Origin: Symsagittifera roscoffensis
Lineage: Eukaryota > Xenacoelomorpha > Acoela > Convolutidae
Assembly: GCF_963678635.1 (NCBI RefSeq)
Contig: NC_087065.1
Coordinates: 78,191,396 to 78,255,395 of the forward strand
Direction of reading: 5' to 3'
Length of the DNA stretch: 64,000 nucleotides
In this document: piece by piece, positions 1 to 7,547 of the stretch
Layout: each line of letters opens with the position of its first letter
How positions within the stretch are numbered: position 1 is the first letter of the stretch
Position numbers and translations under genes: made by a program
Notes under the pieces: model-generated
Databases searched by the model: none
What the model saw: only the letters and a program-made list of their open reading frames with translations
Told to the model about the DNA's origin: nothing

Positions 1-720
1 CAGCTTCATTAGCTCGTCCTTGTACACATGCCAGGGAGATGGTATGGGTCTTGACCACATCAAAGAGCCTCTATCCGGGCGTCTCTCCTCTCGACTGGTA
101 CTTGTCGTCTCCGATCTCGTGTCTGATCTGGACGTGCCAGTTGCCTCTTCCATTGGGTTAACTGTCCCTATTCTTCTCCTAGGATGAATGGTCCTCCTCA
201 CCGGCGCTTCTCCCAATCTAACCAGCACGTCCGTCCTTTGACCTGGTTCGCTGGAGCTCTGTTGTCTGTAGTTCGTGACGGCCGGGACCGTTCCCAAGCG
301 TGTTTCCAGGCTAGGAGGCACAAAGGTGGTAATCAGCGTGTCGTTCGATGTTCCTTCCTCTTTCAGCAATCCGGTGTCAAAGAGTTCTGCTTCTAACTCA
401 TCCAATCGCTCTTGGTAGACTCTATTCAACCAAGCCTGTCCTTCTATACTATCGAAGTGGATGCCGTCCGTGGTCAGCCTGGCCTGATCCATAGCTCTCA
501 ACGCAAGTTCAATGTTCATGAGGATCCTTCTCCCGGCATTCCGACTTGCGAGATTCCTCAGGATGTTATTCCACCTGACGACTCCTTCGTTGTGCCTTCT
601 CCCTGCTGCTGTCAAGCTCCTTGTATTCATTGGCACAGTGCAAACGGTCAGTACCGCGCAATTGAATTTCTGCCAGAGAGTAGTAAACAAGCACACCATC
701 ATTGATTCCCATAGTGTTCC
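1..720 (-). CDS. SGNH-like ORF, C-terminal part in shifted frame, runs off left edge
   Basis: From about 720 down to base 1 the minus strand is open in one frame without a stop. It continues the SGNH domain directly after the frameshift. The block V motif DGIHF is at 453-468, with the Asp codon at 466-468 and the His codon at 457-459, spaced D-X2-H as required for the catalytic pair. With Ser, Gly and Asn in the upstream segment, all four SGNH signature positions are present in this copy, split by one frameshift. After the domain (below about 400) the protein becomes Ser/Thr/Arg-rich and low-complexity. The end of the ORF lies outside the window. Confidence 0.68.
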
Positions 721-2135
721 TGCTCATCCGAACCTCTAGAGATGTCATTCGTTCCAACCAGGATCATCACATTGGGGATTCTTCCTGGATTCATTAGGTC
801 CACCATTAGATATAACTGGGCTATTGTCGCGCCTCCGAAGGCCATCACCGTGATGACCCAAGATGTCCTCAAATTCGATAGTACTCTGACCAAGCTGTCT
901 CCCAGTATCAGACGTGATGTCCCCAGTGGCGGTTGTTGCAGGTTTACTGCCGGGTTCCAAGTCAGTCGATTGAAGCAAGCTCTCGGATCTGTCTTCGGAA
1001 CTCCCGTGAAATTATATCTCAATTGATTGTTCTTTTGTATGTCTATCACGCGTGACACTTTCTTCGCTGGCATCTTCTGTATTCTTCTCTCTGGGGCCTT
1101 AGAGCTCCCCATTAGTGGCGTCATGTCACTTATTCCCTCTCTCATCACGGTCTGGGAGAGTCGCACTCTGCCCGTGTCGTCAATCGTTCCATAGGGTGCA
1201 GTCACCCCCCCCCCCCCGGAACCTGGCGCATTCTTGTTGGTGACCAGTCTTCCAGCTGTCTCTATCAGCTTTCTCACCGTTTGTTCCACGACGGGGTCAC
1301 CCAAGGTGTCACTAGGGTCCGGGATTGTCACTCGATCTGTTGCTGTCGGGAGCCGTGTCTCCGTTGTCTGACTCATTTCTCGAGGCGTCAAGAGCTCCAT
1401 CGGGGACTGCCCACGAGGAATACTCCTTGCAGGTATCACCTTCTCCACGGCCGTGGTCAGCGCCCTGCGTACCGATAGCTCCTTGTAGTCCTGCCTCAAG
1501 CGCTCAATTTCTTCACCCTGCTTTTTGTTACAGTCTTCGAACAATCTTTTCCACATGTCTCTGTCGTCCTCCGCAATGAGCATGGTCTTAGTCACCTCGT
1601 CCAGCTCCCTTTTTGTCCTTCCAGTCCGTCTTTTATCCCATTCAGATCTTGCATGGTTTTGATTTGTCTGAACCCTCTGTTCTACTTTCACCCTCTTTGG
1701 TGGCACAGCTGCTCTCAGTGGTGAACCAGACGAGGCAGCCTCGCTGTTCATCTCCTGATGCATTCTCGTCAGCCCAGGTTTGGGCTTGGAGGGCATAGGC
1801 ATTTCACCTGGTTGGTAAGTCCTAGAACTTCCCAATCCAGGCTCATTCGCCAAGTCACTCCCTGAGAGAGCCCCGTTTCTCCACCTCATCACTCTCGTGT
1901 TCGGGCGGTCTAGTACTCCCCTCTCTCCATATGCTGCCATCAATAGGACTTCCGTGGGGCGGTCCCCACGGTTGTCATGCCCCAAGATGTTTATCAGGGT
2001 GGTCAGCAACATGACTACCTCTGCGTCCTCCAGAGCGAAGTCTCGATCCATTAGCCGACGATAGATCGCATCTATCATTGGTCCTACATATGCCTCTGCC
2101 AGGTCCATCAATTCATCCAAGTTGAAATGCTCCAT
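699..2135 (-). CDS. third ORF with coiled coil and SGNH/GDSL-hydrolase-like domain (frameshifted)
   Basis: This 478-codon frame starts at a true ATG at 2,135, downstream of pol in the position where an env-type ORF would sit. Residues 166-224 are a charged coiled-coil-like helix. Residues about 285-345 hold low-complexity linkers, including Gly codons encoded by a run of 13 C on the plus strand at 1,205-1,217. From residue about 409 an SGNH hydrolase fold begins: block I LILGDSLV with Ser414, block II AFGGAT with a Gly, and block III VGTND with Asn463. The frame is lost near 715-725, and the rest of the domain continues one frame over. SGNH enzymes are esterases or lipases; the substrate here is unknown. 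No signal peptide or membrane helix is seen. Confidence 0.72.
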   Translation of the reverse strand: MEHFNLDELMDLAEAYVGPMIDAIYRRLMDRDFALEDAEVVMLLTTLINILGHDNRGDRPTEVLLMAAYGERGVLDRPNTRVMRWRNGALSGSDLANEPGLGSSRTYQPGEMPMPSKPKPGLTRMHQEMNSEAASSGSPLRAAVPPKRVKVEQRVQTNQNHARSEWDKRRTGRTKRELDEVTKTMLIAEDDRDMWKRLFEDCNKKQGEEIERLRQDYKELSVRRALTTAVEKVIPARSIPRGQSPMELLTPREMSQTTETRLPTATDRVTIPDPSDTLGDPVVEQTVRKLIETAGRLVTNKNAPGSGGGGVTAPYGTIDDTGRVRLSQTVMREGISDMTPLMGSSKAPERRIQKMPAKKVSRVIDIQKNNQLRYNFTGVPKTDPRACFNRLTWNPAVNLQQPPLGTSRLILGDSLVRVLSNLRTSWVITVMAFGGATIAQLYLMVDLMNPGRIPNVMILVGTNDISRGSDEQEHYGNQ

Positions 2136-2531
2136 TCTGTTCTTCAGATTCGATTTGATTTGATTTCAAGGTTTTGACTCAAGTGAGCAATTAAATGATC
2201 AATCAGGATCTAGAGAAGAAGTCACGAATATCACACTTGTCAGTTTTCACCTTAATTTCTCGTTAAAATTTATTTAAAAACAGTCAGAATAGAAGATTTT
2301 TACCCTAAAATTTATTAAAATCAATCGGTCTCTAAAATTTCGGAATTCGACCTAAGATTGGACAGTCCAAACTTTGGATCTATTTCTAAGATCGTCATTC
2401 AGTTGTTCATGGTCACAAACCCCTTCTTACCCAAGAGCTTAATAACATAACACATAACATAACATACATATCACACATATCACACACTACATACAACTTA
2501 GTCTTTAGCCTATTACCCTCACGCCCGTCAC
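2136..2531. other. non-coding gap between pol-macro and the SGNH ORF, with simple repeat
   Basis: About 400 bp of AT-rich DNA without a convincing coding frame. Around 2,440-2,500 the plus strand shows low-complexity runs of the words ATAACATA and CACATATCA. The stretch separates the stop of the macro segment from the ATG of the SGNH ORF, which would suit a splice acceptor or subgenomic leader. I looked for similarity to the region around 11.9-12.5 kb that would mark an LTR and saw none. Confidence 0.5.
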
Positions 2532-3479
2532 TCAGCCTATACTTAAGTAATATTTCATATGTAAATATACTTGTATATTAGTATCAGAGAATATCACGTG
2601 TAGCAGCGCGTACAGTTCTCGAGGGTGCAGTCGTCCTCTGTTCGGGTCGTACACTGAAAGCGTAAGCTCCTTCACGTCCATTTCCACGAGGAAGTCTCTC
2701 AATCTCGTCAAGGACAAGACTAGGTTTTCCGGGTCCACGTGCTGCTTCTCCGTCGCCCTCGTTACCAAGAAGCATAGGTATTTTCCCGGTATCTGTGACG
2801 CCGCTGGAGGTAAGGCCACTACGCCCCCTATCCCTGGTCTTTGCTTCCATAGAAACTCTATGTTTTTATATTCTCTCTTAAAATCTGCCGCTAACGCTGT
2901 CCTAAAACTCATGTCTGCTGTAATTGCTATCGCACATGTTCTATTTGTGAGTATAAAATCACTGTCTGTTAGTTTTATATTACTTGAATATTCATTCGGT
3001 AAGTTAAAATATGACTCAACTACCCTCCCTATGTCAGGTTTCTTAGGTTCTTCGCCTGTTTCTGCTTCTAAGTCTCCTGTTTCTCTTGCTACTTTTAATT
3101 TTTTTATTATCAAGTTTTCAGTGTGGGTAAGTCCTACCCCCACTCCCCGGACAAAATTATCCATCGATGTCCCCGTCGATCGCATACCGGGTATCAAATC
3201 AAGATTGGAAGCCGGAACGAGTAGTCGCCCTTCCTGGGCAGCCCAGGAAGGATCATCTCGTTCGGTTTTCATGTATTTTATGCTTTTACGATCTACCTCT
3301 TGAATCGTGAAAGTGGTCCCCTTTGGGTCCGACGTCATTTCGTTCAGCCATTCTAAGACGCGCAGATTCGTCAAGTCTTGTTCATATGACTGCTGTTGCT
3401 CGTCGTCGAATTCTACCTCGGGTTTCGACCGGTCGTCGACCCACTCATCGTCGTCATCATCGCTTATGTCAATGTCTTG
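2532..3479 (-). CDS. pol C-terminal macro domain (ADP-ribose-binding-like fold)
   Basis: This segment is in the same frame as the acidic linker and separated from it only by a TGA at 3,480-3,482, so it reads as the C-terminus of the pol polyprotein. No ATG marks its left end. The open part from 3,374 gives 280 residues. Residues about 130-272 resemble a macro domain: an internal strand GIGGVVAL, a strand with YLCFLVT, a helix SLTRLRDFLVEMDVK, and an end VIFSDTNIQVYL. The last is close to the C-terminal strand of the TARG1/OARD1-type branch. The loops that normally hold ADP-ribose look altered: the usual GCGLDG loop is replaced by DPNRGR, which removes the Asp used by TARG1-type hydrolases. 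The family call is by motif recognition, so binding or catalysis is uncertain. Confidence 0.65.
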   Translation of the reverse strand, partial: QDIDISDDDDDEWVDDRSKPEVEFDDEQQQSYEQDLTNLRVLEWLNEMTSDPKGTTFTIQEVDRKSIKYMKTERDDPSWAAQEGRLLVPASNLDLIPGMRSTGTSMDNFVRGVGVGLTHTENLIIKKLKVARETGDLEAETGEEPKKPDIGRVVESYFNLPNEYSSNIKLTDSDFILTNRTCAIAITADMSFRTALAADFKREYKNIEFLWKQRPGIGGVVALPPAASQIPGKYLCFLVTRATEKQHVDPENLVLSLTRLRDFLVEMDVKELTLSVYDPNRGRLHPRELYALLHVIFSDTNIQVYLHMKYYLSIG

Positions 3480-3959
3480 TCACACCGTTATTTCTTCTAG
3501 ACCCACTACTTCTTCCACTATCTTCTTCAGATCTATCTTATCCACTACAAAGTCGTCACCGTAAGAATTAAATTTCTTTCTGGGTCTTGTGCCGTCACTC
3601 TGACGAGTCTGTAGCGTGAACGGAAGATCCGGTTCCAAGTTCCTAGGAACCTCCCTCTGTTCAGGGTCCTGCCAGTCCTCCTCTGCATAGGGTAAAGTTT
3701 CATCGTCCGCCTCAATCACGTCATTTGGGTCCAAGTCCAGTGGTGCACTTGCTCCTTCCTCTATGACCTCATTTCCATCGTTCTTTTCCCTGGTGCCCTT
3801 CTCATTGACCTCACAAGCAGGGTCCATCATTAGATAACCCCCTTCTTCCATGTCTGCAGGTATACACCAGTCTTCTGTTGATGGATTCTGTGGCTTAATG
3901 TTTTCGTAATGAGCGGCTCGGCCAGTACTCAGTCTGTAAAAGCGTCCCTTCTGATGCAC
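3480..3959 (-). CDS. pol: pol: post-integrase acidic linker
   Basis: This 159-codon segment follows the integrase GPY/F region. Its first residues (GRFYRLSTGRAAHYENIKP) are the usual end of the integrase C-terminal domain. The rest is strongly acidic (Glu/Asp-rich) and probably disordered. The frame begins directly after a TAA at 3,960-3,962 and has no ATG there, so it is a continuation of pol and not a separate gene. It is closed by TGA at 3,480-3,482, beyond which the same frame is open into the macro domain segment. It therefore links integrase to the macro domain. Confidence 0.7.
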   Translation of the reverse strand: MHQKGRFYRLSTGRAAHYENIKPQNPSTEDWCIPADMEEGGYLMMDPACEVNEKGTREKNDGNEVIEEGASAPLDLDPNDVIEADDETLPYAEEDWQDPEQREVPRNLEPDLPFTLQTRQSDGTRPRKKFNSYGDDFVVDKIDLKKIVEEVVGLEEITV

Positions 3960-3967
3960 TTACGTAA

Positions 3968-4771
3968 TCATGAAGGGCCCCCTCCACTTTTTAGGAGCTT
4001 TTTTGTTCCTTTCCGTGGTATAACGTTCTGAAATACCCATACGTAGTCTCCCACCGAGTAAGTTTTCGCACCAGCTGCTTTCTTATAGAATTTTTTCCTC
4101 TGCCTTGCCTGTGCTTGCTGAGTATTTCGTCTACATAATTCGTTCAACTCCTGTTGACGTCTGATCACATCCCTCACGTAGACCTGTGGAGACGTTTTCT
4201 TTCCCTCATACTCTGGGTAGAAAAAGGTTAAGGGTAAAGACTTCTCGTGTCCAGTTAGCATCATGTGTGGACTAACTCCAGTGGTGGAGTGTTGCGTGCT
4301 GTTATAGGCTCCCATCACCTGTGGAAGGTATATGTCCCAATCGGTCATGTACCTGGAACAATATACTCTCAGCATCGACACTAACGTCCTATTCTGTCTT
4401 TCCACTAAGCCATTCGTCTGGGGGTGGTATGTCGTGGAGTGAGCCTGAGCAACCTGTGAGCGTCTCATAAGCTCTTTCGTAAGCTCTCCTACGAAAGCTG
4501 TTCCATTATCCGATTGAAACGTCATCGGACAACCATGTCTCGCTATCCACGTATTGATCAGGCGGTCGCTTGTCTCTTCCGCCGAGGCAGTTATGAAGGG
4601 CACGGCATCTGCATACTTCGTGAAATGATCTATCATGACCAACACCTGATTATAACCACTGTCTGTCATGCATATCTTTTGGTGATCTATCTGCACCGCC
4701 TCGTTGAATTCAGACGAGTCGATCGATTGTAAAGGAAATCGCAACCTCCTTGGATCCTTGACCTGTTGCAT
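3968..4771 (-). CDS. pol: pol: integrase catalytic core (DDE) and C-terminal domain
   Basis: The rve-type integrase core shows the three catalytic acids in conserved motifs: Asp29 (VQIDHQK), Asp88 (FQSDNGTAF) and Glu124 (GLVERQNRTL). The spacing of 35 residues between the second Asp and the Glu is canonical D,D35E. Residues 125-190 carry the usual NSTQHSTTGVSPHMMLTG motif. The C-terminal part includes VGDYVWVF, typical of the Ty3/gypsy GPY/F region. The enzyme inserts the cDNA into host DNA. All core residues are present, but the ORF ends in a wrong frame at 3,968. In the adjacent frame the GPF of the GPY/F motif is visible near 3,980, followed by a TAA at 3,960-3,962. Confidence 0.92.
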   Translation of the reverse strand: MQQVKDPRRLRFPLQSIDSSEFNEAVQIDHQKICMTDSGYNQVLVMIDHFTKYADAVPFITASAEETSDRLINTWIARHGCPMTFQSDNGTAFVGELTKELMRRSQVAQAHSTTYHPQTNGLVERQNRTLVSMLRVYCSRYMTDWDIYLPQVMGAYNSTQHSTTGVSPHMMLTGHEKSLPLTFFYPEYEGKKTSPQVYVRDVIRRQQELNELCRRNTQQAQARQRKKFYKKAAGAKTYSVGDYVWVFQNVIPRKGTKKLLKSGGGPS

Positions 4772-5450
4772 GGCATGACAGACATGCTGTTACCCACTTC
4801 TCGCATGCCTTTTTCATTCCAGGCCACCCGAAGCGCTTCAGGATCCTCTGATATACTTTGTTGATCCCCTGATGGCCCATCTGATCATGTGACCTGAATA
4901 ATAGTTCTGTCTGATAGAGTTGCGGTAACACTATCGCGTTATACTTGTATAGGACTCTGTCTTCTTCTCTTCTTTTGCAAGCCACAATCCCGTCCTTGTT
5001 CAAATATAACCTCCCTTCCTTCTGCATGAAGTACTGTCTCAAGATACGATAACTGTCTTCATTGAGGTCCCCTTTATCCGGATAACCATTCTCGATCCAC
5101 CTTTTCAGGTTGCTTGTCATGCGATCATTTCTCTGCGCCCTTAGAAGATCCGAGAGTCTGTATCTCGCCTTCAAGTACGTCTTCATGACCCTCATCTGAC
5201 TATTCGGCTCATTGGGCTGGTGTGTATCTTCATCCATCTTCGCCAGTGGCTGTGTTTCCTGCTTGAACGGCTGGAGATCAGTCCTGACTACCTCTTTTTG
5301 TGGCAACAGACTTATCGAACGTTTCGATACCGCTATTGTCTCCAAATTATCCGCTGCGTTGTCAAAGACTCTTTCGCTTGGTACGAGGTAGCGATCACTG
5401 TCAGGATCCTGGTACACCTCTCTGTCCAGATCCCTTGCACGAGTTTCCAC
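4710..5450 (-). CDS. pol: pol: integrase N-terminal HHCC zinc-binding domain
   Basis: This 246-codon frame ends with the integrase zinc-binding domain: His188, His193, Cys223 and Cys226 follow the H-X4-H-X29-C-X2-C pattern (SHDQMGHQGINKVY then ACLSC). Residues 90-180 have the usual pre-HHCC region of Ty3/gypsy elements, including EGRLYLNKDGIVACKR. Residues 1-85 are spacer. The domain helps integrase multimerise and bind the element ends. Immediately after the second Cys the correct frame shifts (about 4,740-4,790), and the catalytic core is read from the overlapping ORF at 4,771. Confidence 0.88.
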   Translation of the reverse strand: METRARDLDREVYQDPDSDRYLVPSERVFDNAADNLETIAVSKRSISLLPQKEVVRTDLQPFKQETQPLAKMDEDTHQPNEPNSQMRVMKTYLKARYRLSDLLRAQRNDRMTSNLKRWIENGYPDKGDLNEDSYRILRQYFMQKEGRLYLNKDGIVACKRREEDRVLYKYNAIVLPQLYQTELLFRSHDQMGHQGINKVYQRILKRFGWPGMKKACEKWVTACLSCHATGQGSKEVAISFTIDRLV

Positions 5451-5467
5451 TAGTAGTGTGTGTATCG

Positions 5468-5737
5468 CTAGTTCGGACAGTTTTGATCCTGAGCTCGAGT
5501 TCCTGTCTGAATAGGTGTCAATTTCTGAGTTTCGGGAATTGTCATCTGTTGAAGAGGTTGTGATGGATCATGTCTCCAGATCATGTCTGTGCCTTCTTCG
5601 CATCCATCTGAACTCCCCGGACAAAACCTTGTTCCCCAGGTCCTGTTTCTCATCAGGAACTTTTTAATCTTTCTCAGACTCCCCGGAAAAACTTTCTTGT
5701 CCCGGGTGTTGAACTTGTACTCGCTGGCTCTTCTCAT
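5468..5737 (-). CDS. pol: pol: spacer segment between RNase H and integrase
   Basis: This 89-codon open segment lies between the tether and the integrase ORF on the same strand and is basic, Arg/Lys-rich in its first half. On the plus strand the stretch shows a short repeated word CTCCCCGGA(C/A)AAA at about 5,616, 5,680 and 5,746, which gives a repeated Phe-Pro-Gly-type peptide in this or neighbouring frames. The repetition suggests local duplication that may have caused the frame loss on both sides. No domain is recognised. It is included because it fills the gap in an otherwise continuous pol. Confidence 0.4.
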   Translation of the reverse strand: MRRASEYKFNTRDKKVFPGSLRKIKKFLMRNRTWGTRFCPGSSDGCEEGTDMIWRHDPSQPLQQMTIPETQKLTPIQTGTRAQDQNCPN

Positions 5738-5779
5738 CGTTCATCTCCCCGGACAAACAATCCTGCTCCAGGTCTCGTT

Positions 5780-6496
5780 CTATCGTTTTACCTTTTCACC
5801 TTCTTTATCCTGGTCCGCAAAGGTAACAGTTTTCCTTCGCGTATTGCTCCCCTGTTCTTTCCGTCCGTAAGAGGTACTGGTTAAGACCTCGTGTGGTATT
5901 GAGGATACTAGTTGCTGAACTATTGTCCTACAATCCCTCTCGTTCTCTTCATGTTGTCGTCTGGACGGCATGATCTTCACTTTCTCCCTGACTGTTAGTG
6001 ATGCAACTGCTGCTGTCCATTCGGGGTCATCTCTGGTCACTTCTCTTTCTAACAATCCACCCAGCATCCGCATCACTTGCGGTGTGACCTGCACCGTTTT
6101 ATCCAATAATGATAGGCTGTTTATGTTCATGCGAGAGAGTTCTTGCTGGACCAGGTTTGACCGTAGCAACAGATCCAAGGGGACCGGGTCCTCCTTGGAT
6201 AGGATCTTTATCTCGGCTGCCTTCTCTACAGGTAACTCAGGGTGTCCTGGAATTGGATGTCTAGACTTGTCCAACCATCTCATTAAGGGAAGCGCTTCAT
6301 AAGTTTCTTTGTCCAGAAACGAAAATCCTTCCTTTATTTCTGCCTGATTGGCCTGCTTCTGTTCCAATCTTTCATAGAACTCAGTTTTCTTGCTGAGGCT
6401 GTCAGCATTCTGGTGTTTATCACGCATCCTGTGTTCGATTATTATATGGTAGCCATCCAATCTTACTATCCATCTACCAATATAACTCTGATCCAT
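5780..6496 (-). CDS. pol: pol: RNase H C-terminus and RNase H-integrase tether
   Basis: The first about 40 residues complete RNase H, with IGRWIVRLDGYHIIIEHR and the KHQNADSLSKK motif holding the C-terminal His and Asp typical of Ty3/gypsy RNase H. The remaining about 195 residues are a hydrophilic tether without recognised catalytic residues, ending in a very basic stretch. The segment is separated from the upstream RNase H ORF by a frameshift plus a TAA near 6,500. The ATG at its left end is internal to pol. The unusually long spacer between RNase H and integrase continues through the next two segments. Confidence 0.8.
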   Translation of the reverse strand: MDQSYIGRWIVRLDGYHIIIEHRMRDKHQNADSLSKKTEFYERLEQKQANQAEIKEGFSFLDKETYEALPLMRWLDKSRHPIPGHPELPVEKAAEIKILSKEDPVPLDLLLRSNLVQQELSRMNINSLSLLDKTVQVTPQVMRMLGGLLEREVTRDDPEWTAAVASLTVREKVKIMPSRRQHEENERDCRTIVQQLVSSIPHEVLTSTSYGRKEQGSNTRRKTVTFADQDKEGEKVKR

Positions 6497-6507
6497 CGAT
6501 TAGGTTT

Positions 6508-7119
6508 TCAACCAGCTCTGTTGTCTACGCGTAACTTAAAGGGAGCGCTCCCCAAGTATGCGCGGTATTTTTCCACAAATGTGACTACTGCAAACATTTC
6601 TGCTTTTGGTGCGCCATATTTCATCTCAGTGTCACTCAAGACCTTACTGCCGTATGCAATGGGACGGAGAACCGTTCTTCCATTCACTTCTTGCTCCTGA
6701 TGCAATATTCCTGAGATGGCTACTACCGATGCGTCTGTGTCAAGAACATACATGCCCTTTTCTGTAGGCATGCCTAGCACTGGCGCTTCGCACAGTTCCC
6801 GCTTTATGTTCTCGAAGGCAACTTCTGCTTCATCGTTCCTTTCGAACTTTTTCCCTTTGTTGCGCATCAGCTTCTGCATCGGATACACCTTGTCCGCATA
6901 TCCTTTTATGACATCCCGGTAGTAGTTGGCAAACCCTAGGAAGCTCAGGAGCTGTGAGTCCGTTCTGGGAGCCTTCCATGTCAATACTGCTTCTACTGCT
7001 TCCGGGTCTGACCTCACACCATGCCTGTCCACCATTCTTCCCAGGTACTTGATTGAATCCCTAAGGATTTCAAGTTTCGATGCTTTGCACTTCAATTCAA
7101 GCCTGCTCTTTTCTTGCAT
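6508..7119 (-). CDS. pol: pol: RT thumb/connection and RNase H
   Basis: After a frameshift near 7,100 the pol reading continues here for 203 codons. Residues 1-115 match the Ty3/gypsy RT thumb and connection (IKYLGRMVDRHGVRSDPEA, SFLGFANYYRDVIKGYA). Residues about 120-203 are RNase H, with VLDTDAS (first acidic residue), the EMFAVVTFVEKYRAYL helix carrying the Glu, and LRVDNRA (third acidic residue). RNase H degrades the RNA strand after minus-strand DNA synthesis. The frame ends at 6,508 right after LRVDNRA, and the missing C-terminal part of RNase H reappears in the next segment. Confidence 0.9.
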   Translation of the reverse strand: MQEKSRLELKCKASKLEILRDSIKYLGRMVDRHGVRSDPEAVEAVLTWKAPRTDSQLLSFLGFANYYRDVIKGYADKVYPMQKLMRNKGKKFERNDEAEVAFENIKRELCEAPVLGMPTEKGMYVLDTDASVVAISGILHQEQEVNGRTVLRPIAYGSKVLSDTEMKYGAPKAEMFAVVTFVEKYRAYLGSAPFKLRVDNRAG

Positions 7120-7547
7120 CCAAAGACCTCATCGAGCCAATCAATGTGGTCTTCCAGGGTCGGTGTGGCTATGACCACGTCATCCACGTAGCATATCACG
7201 AGATTCCCGTATTTCTTGATCACTCTGGTCAAAGCCTGAGCCATCAGTCTTTGAAAAGTGGCCGTTGCGTTGCACAAGCCGAAGGGCATCCGTTTCCACT
7301 GGTACAACCCTTATTCGCCCGCGAATCCGGTTTTCTCTCTATCCTTCTTCCGCAGAGGGACCTGCCAGAAGGCAGAACCCAAGTCCAATGTGGTGAAGAA
7401 CTTGGCATCACCAAGCTTTGAGAGGCTCTCGTCTAATCGCGGTATCGGGCACGCATCTTTTATCGTTACCGAATTCAAGTAACGAAAGTCGCAACAAAAC
7501 CTAAGCTGCCCCCTTTCTTTTTTGCCATTACTACCCCGCAAGCCCAT
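7092..7547 (-). CDS. pol: pol: reverse transcriptase palm with YVDD, interrupted by a stop
   Basis: A single frame covers the reverse transcriptase fingers and palm. It contains CCDFRYLN, FTTLDLGSAFWQVPL (first catalytic Asp), MPFGLCNATATFQRLM and YVDDVV (the other two catalytic Asp). This is the RNA-dependent DNA polymerase that copies the element RNA. An in-frame TAA at 7,311-7,313 splits it. The following fragment has no ATG at its left end, so the pieces belong to one broken gene. The upstream part overlaps the protease frame after a frameshift near 7,505; the downstream part is lost near 7,095, where the RT thumb continues in a different frame. All three catalytic aspartates are retained. 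Confidence 0.92.

Noticed and set aside
184-1798. Plus-strand frames opposite the SGNH ORF
   Set aside because: They are antisense shadows of a minus-strand ORF with clear SGNH motifs and have no domain of their own.
2136-2531. LTR between pol-macro and the SGNH ORF
   Set aside because: No similar sequence was seen upstream of gag and no TG...CA ends could be set. A systematic self-alignment could still change this.
2860-3303. Plus-strand 147-codon frame with hydrophobic stretches
   Set aside because: It lies opposite the macro domain segment. The apparent membrane-like composition is the antisense reading of Lys/Glu-rich codons.
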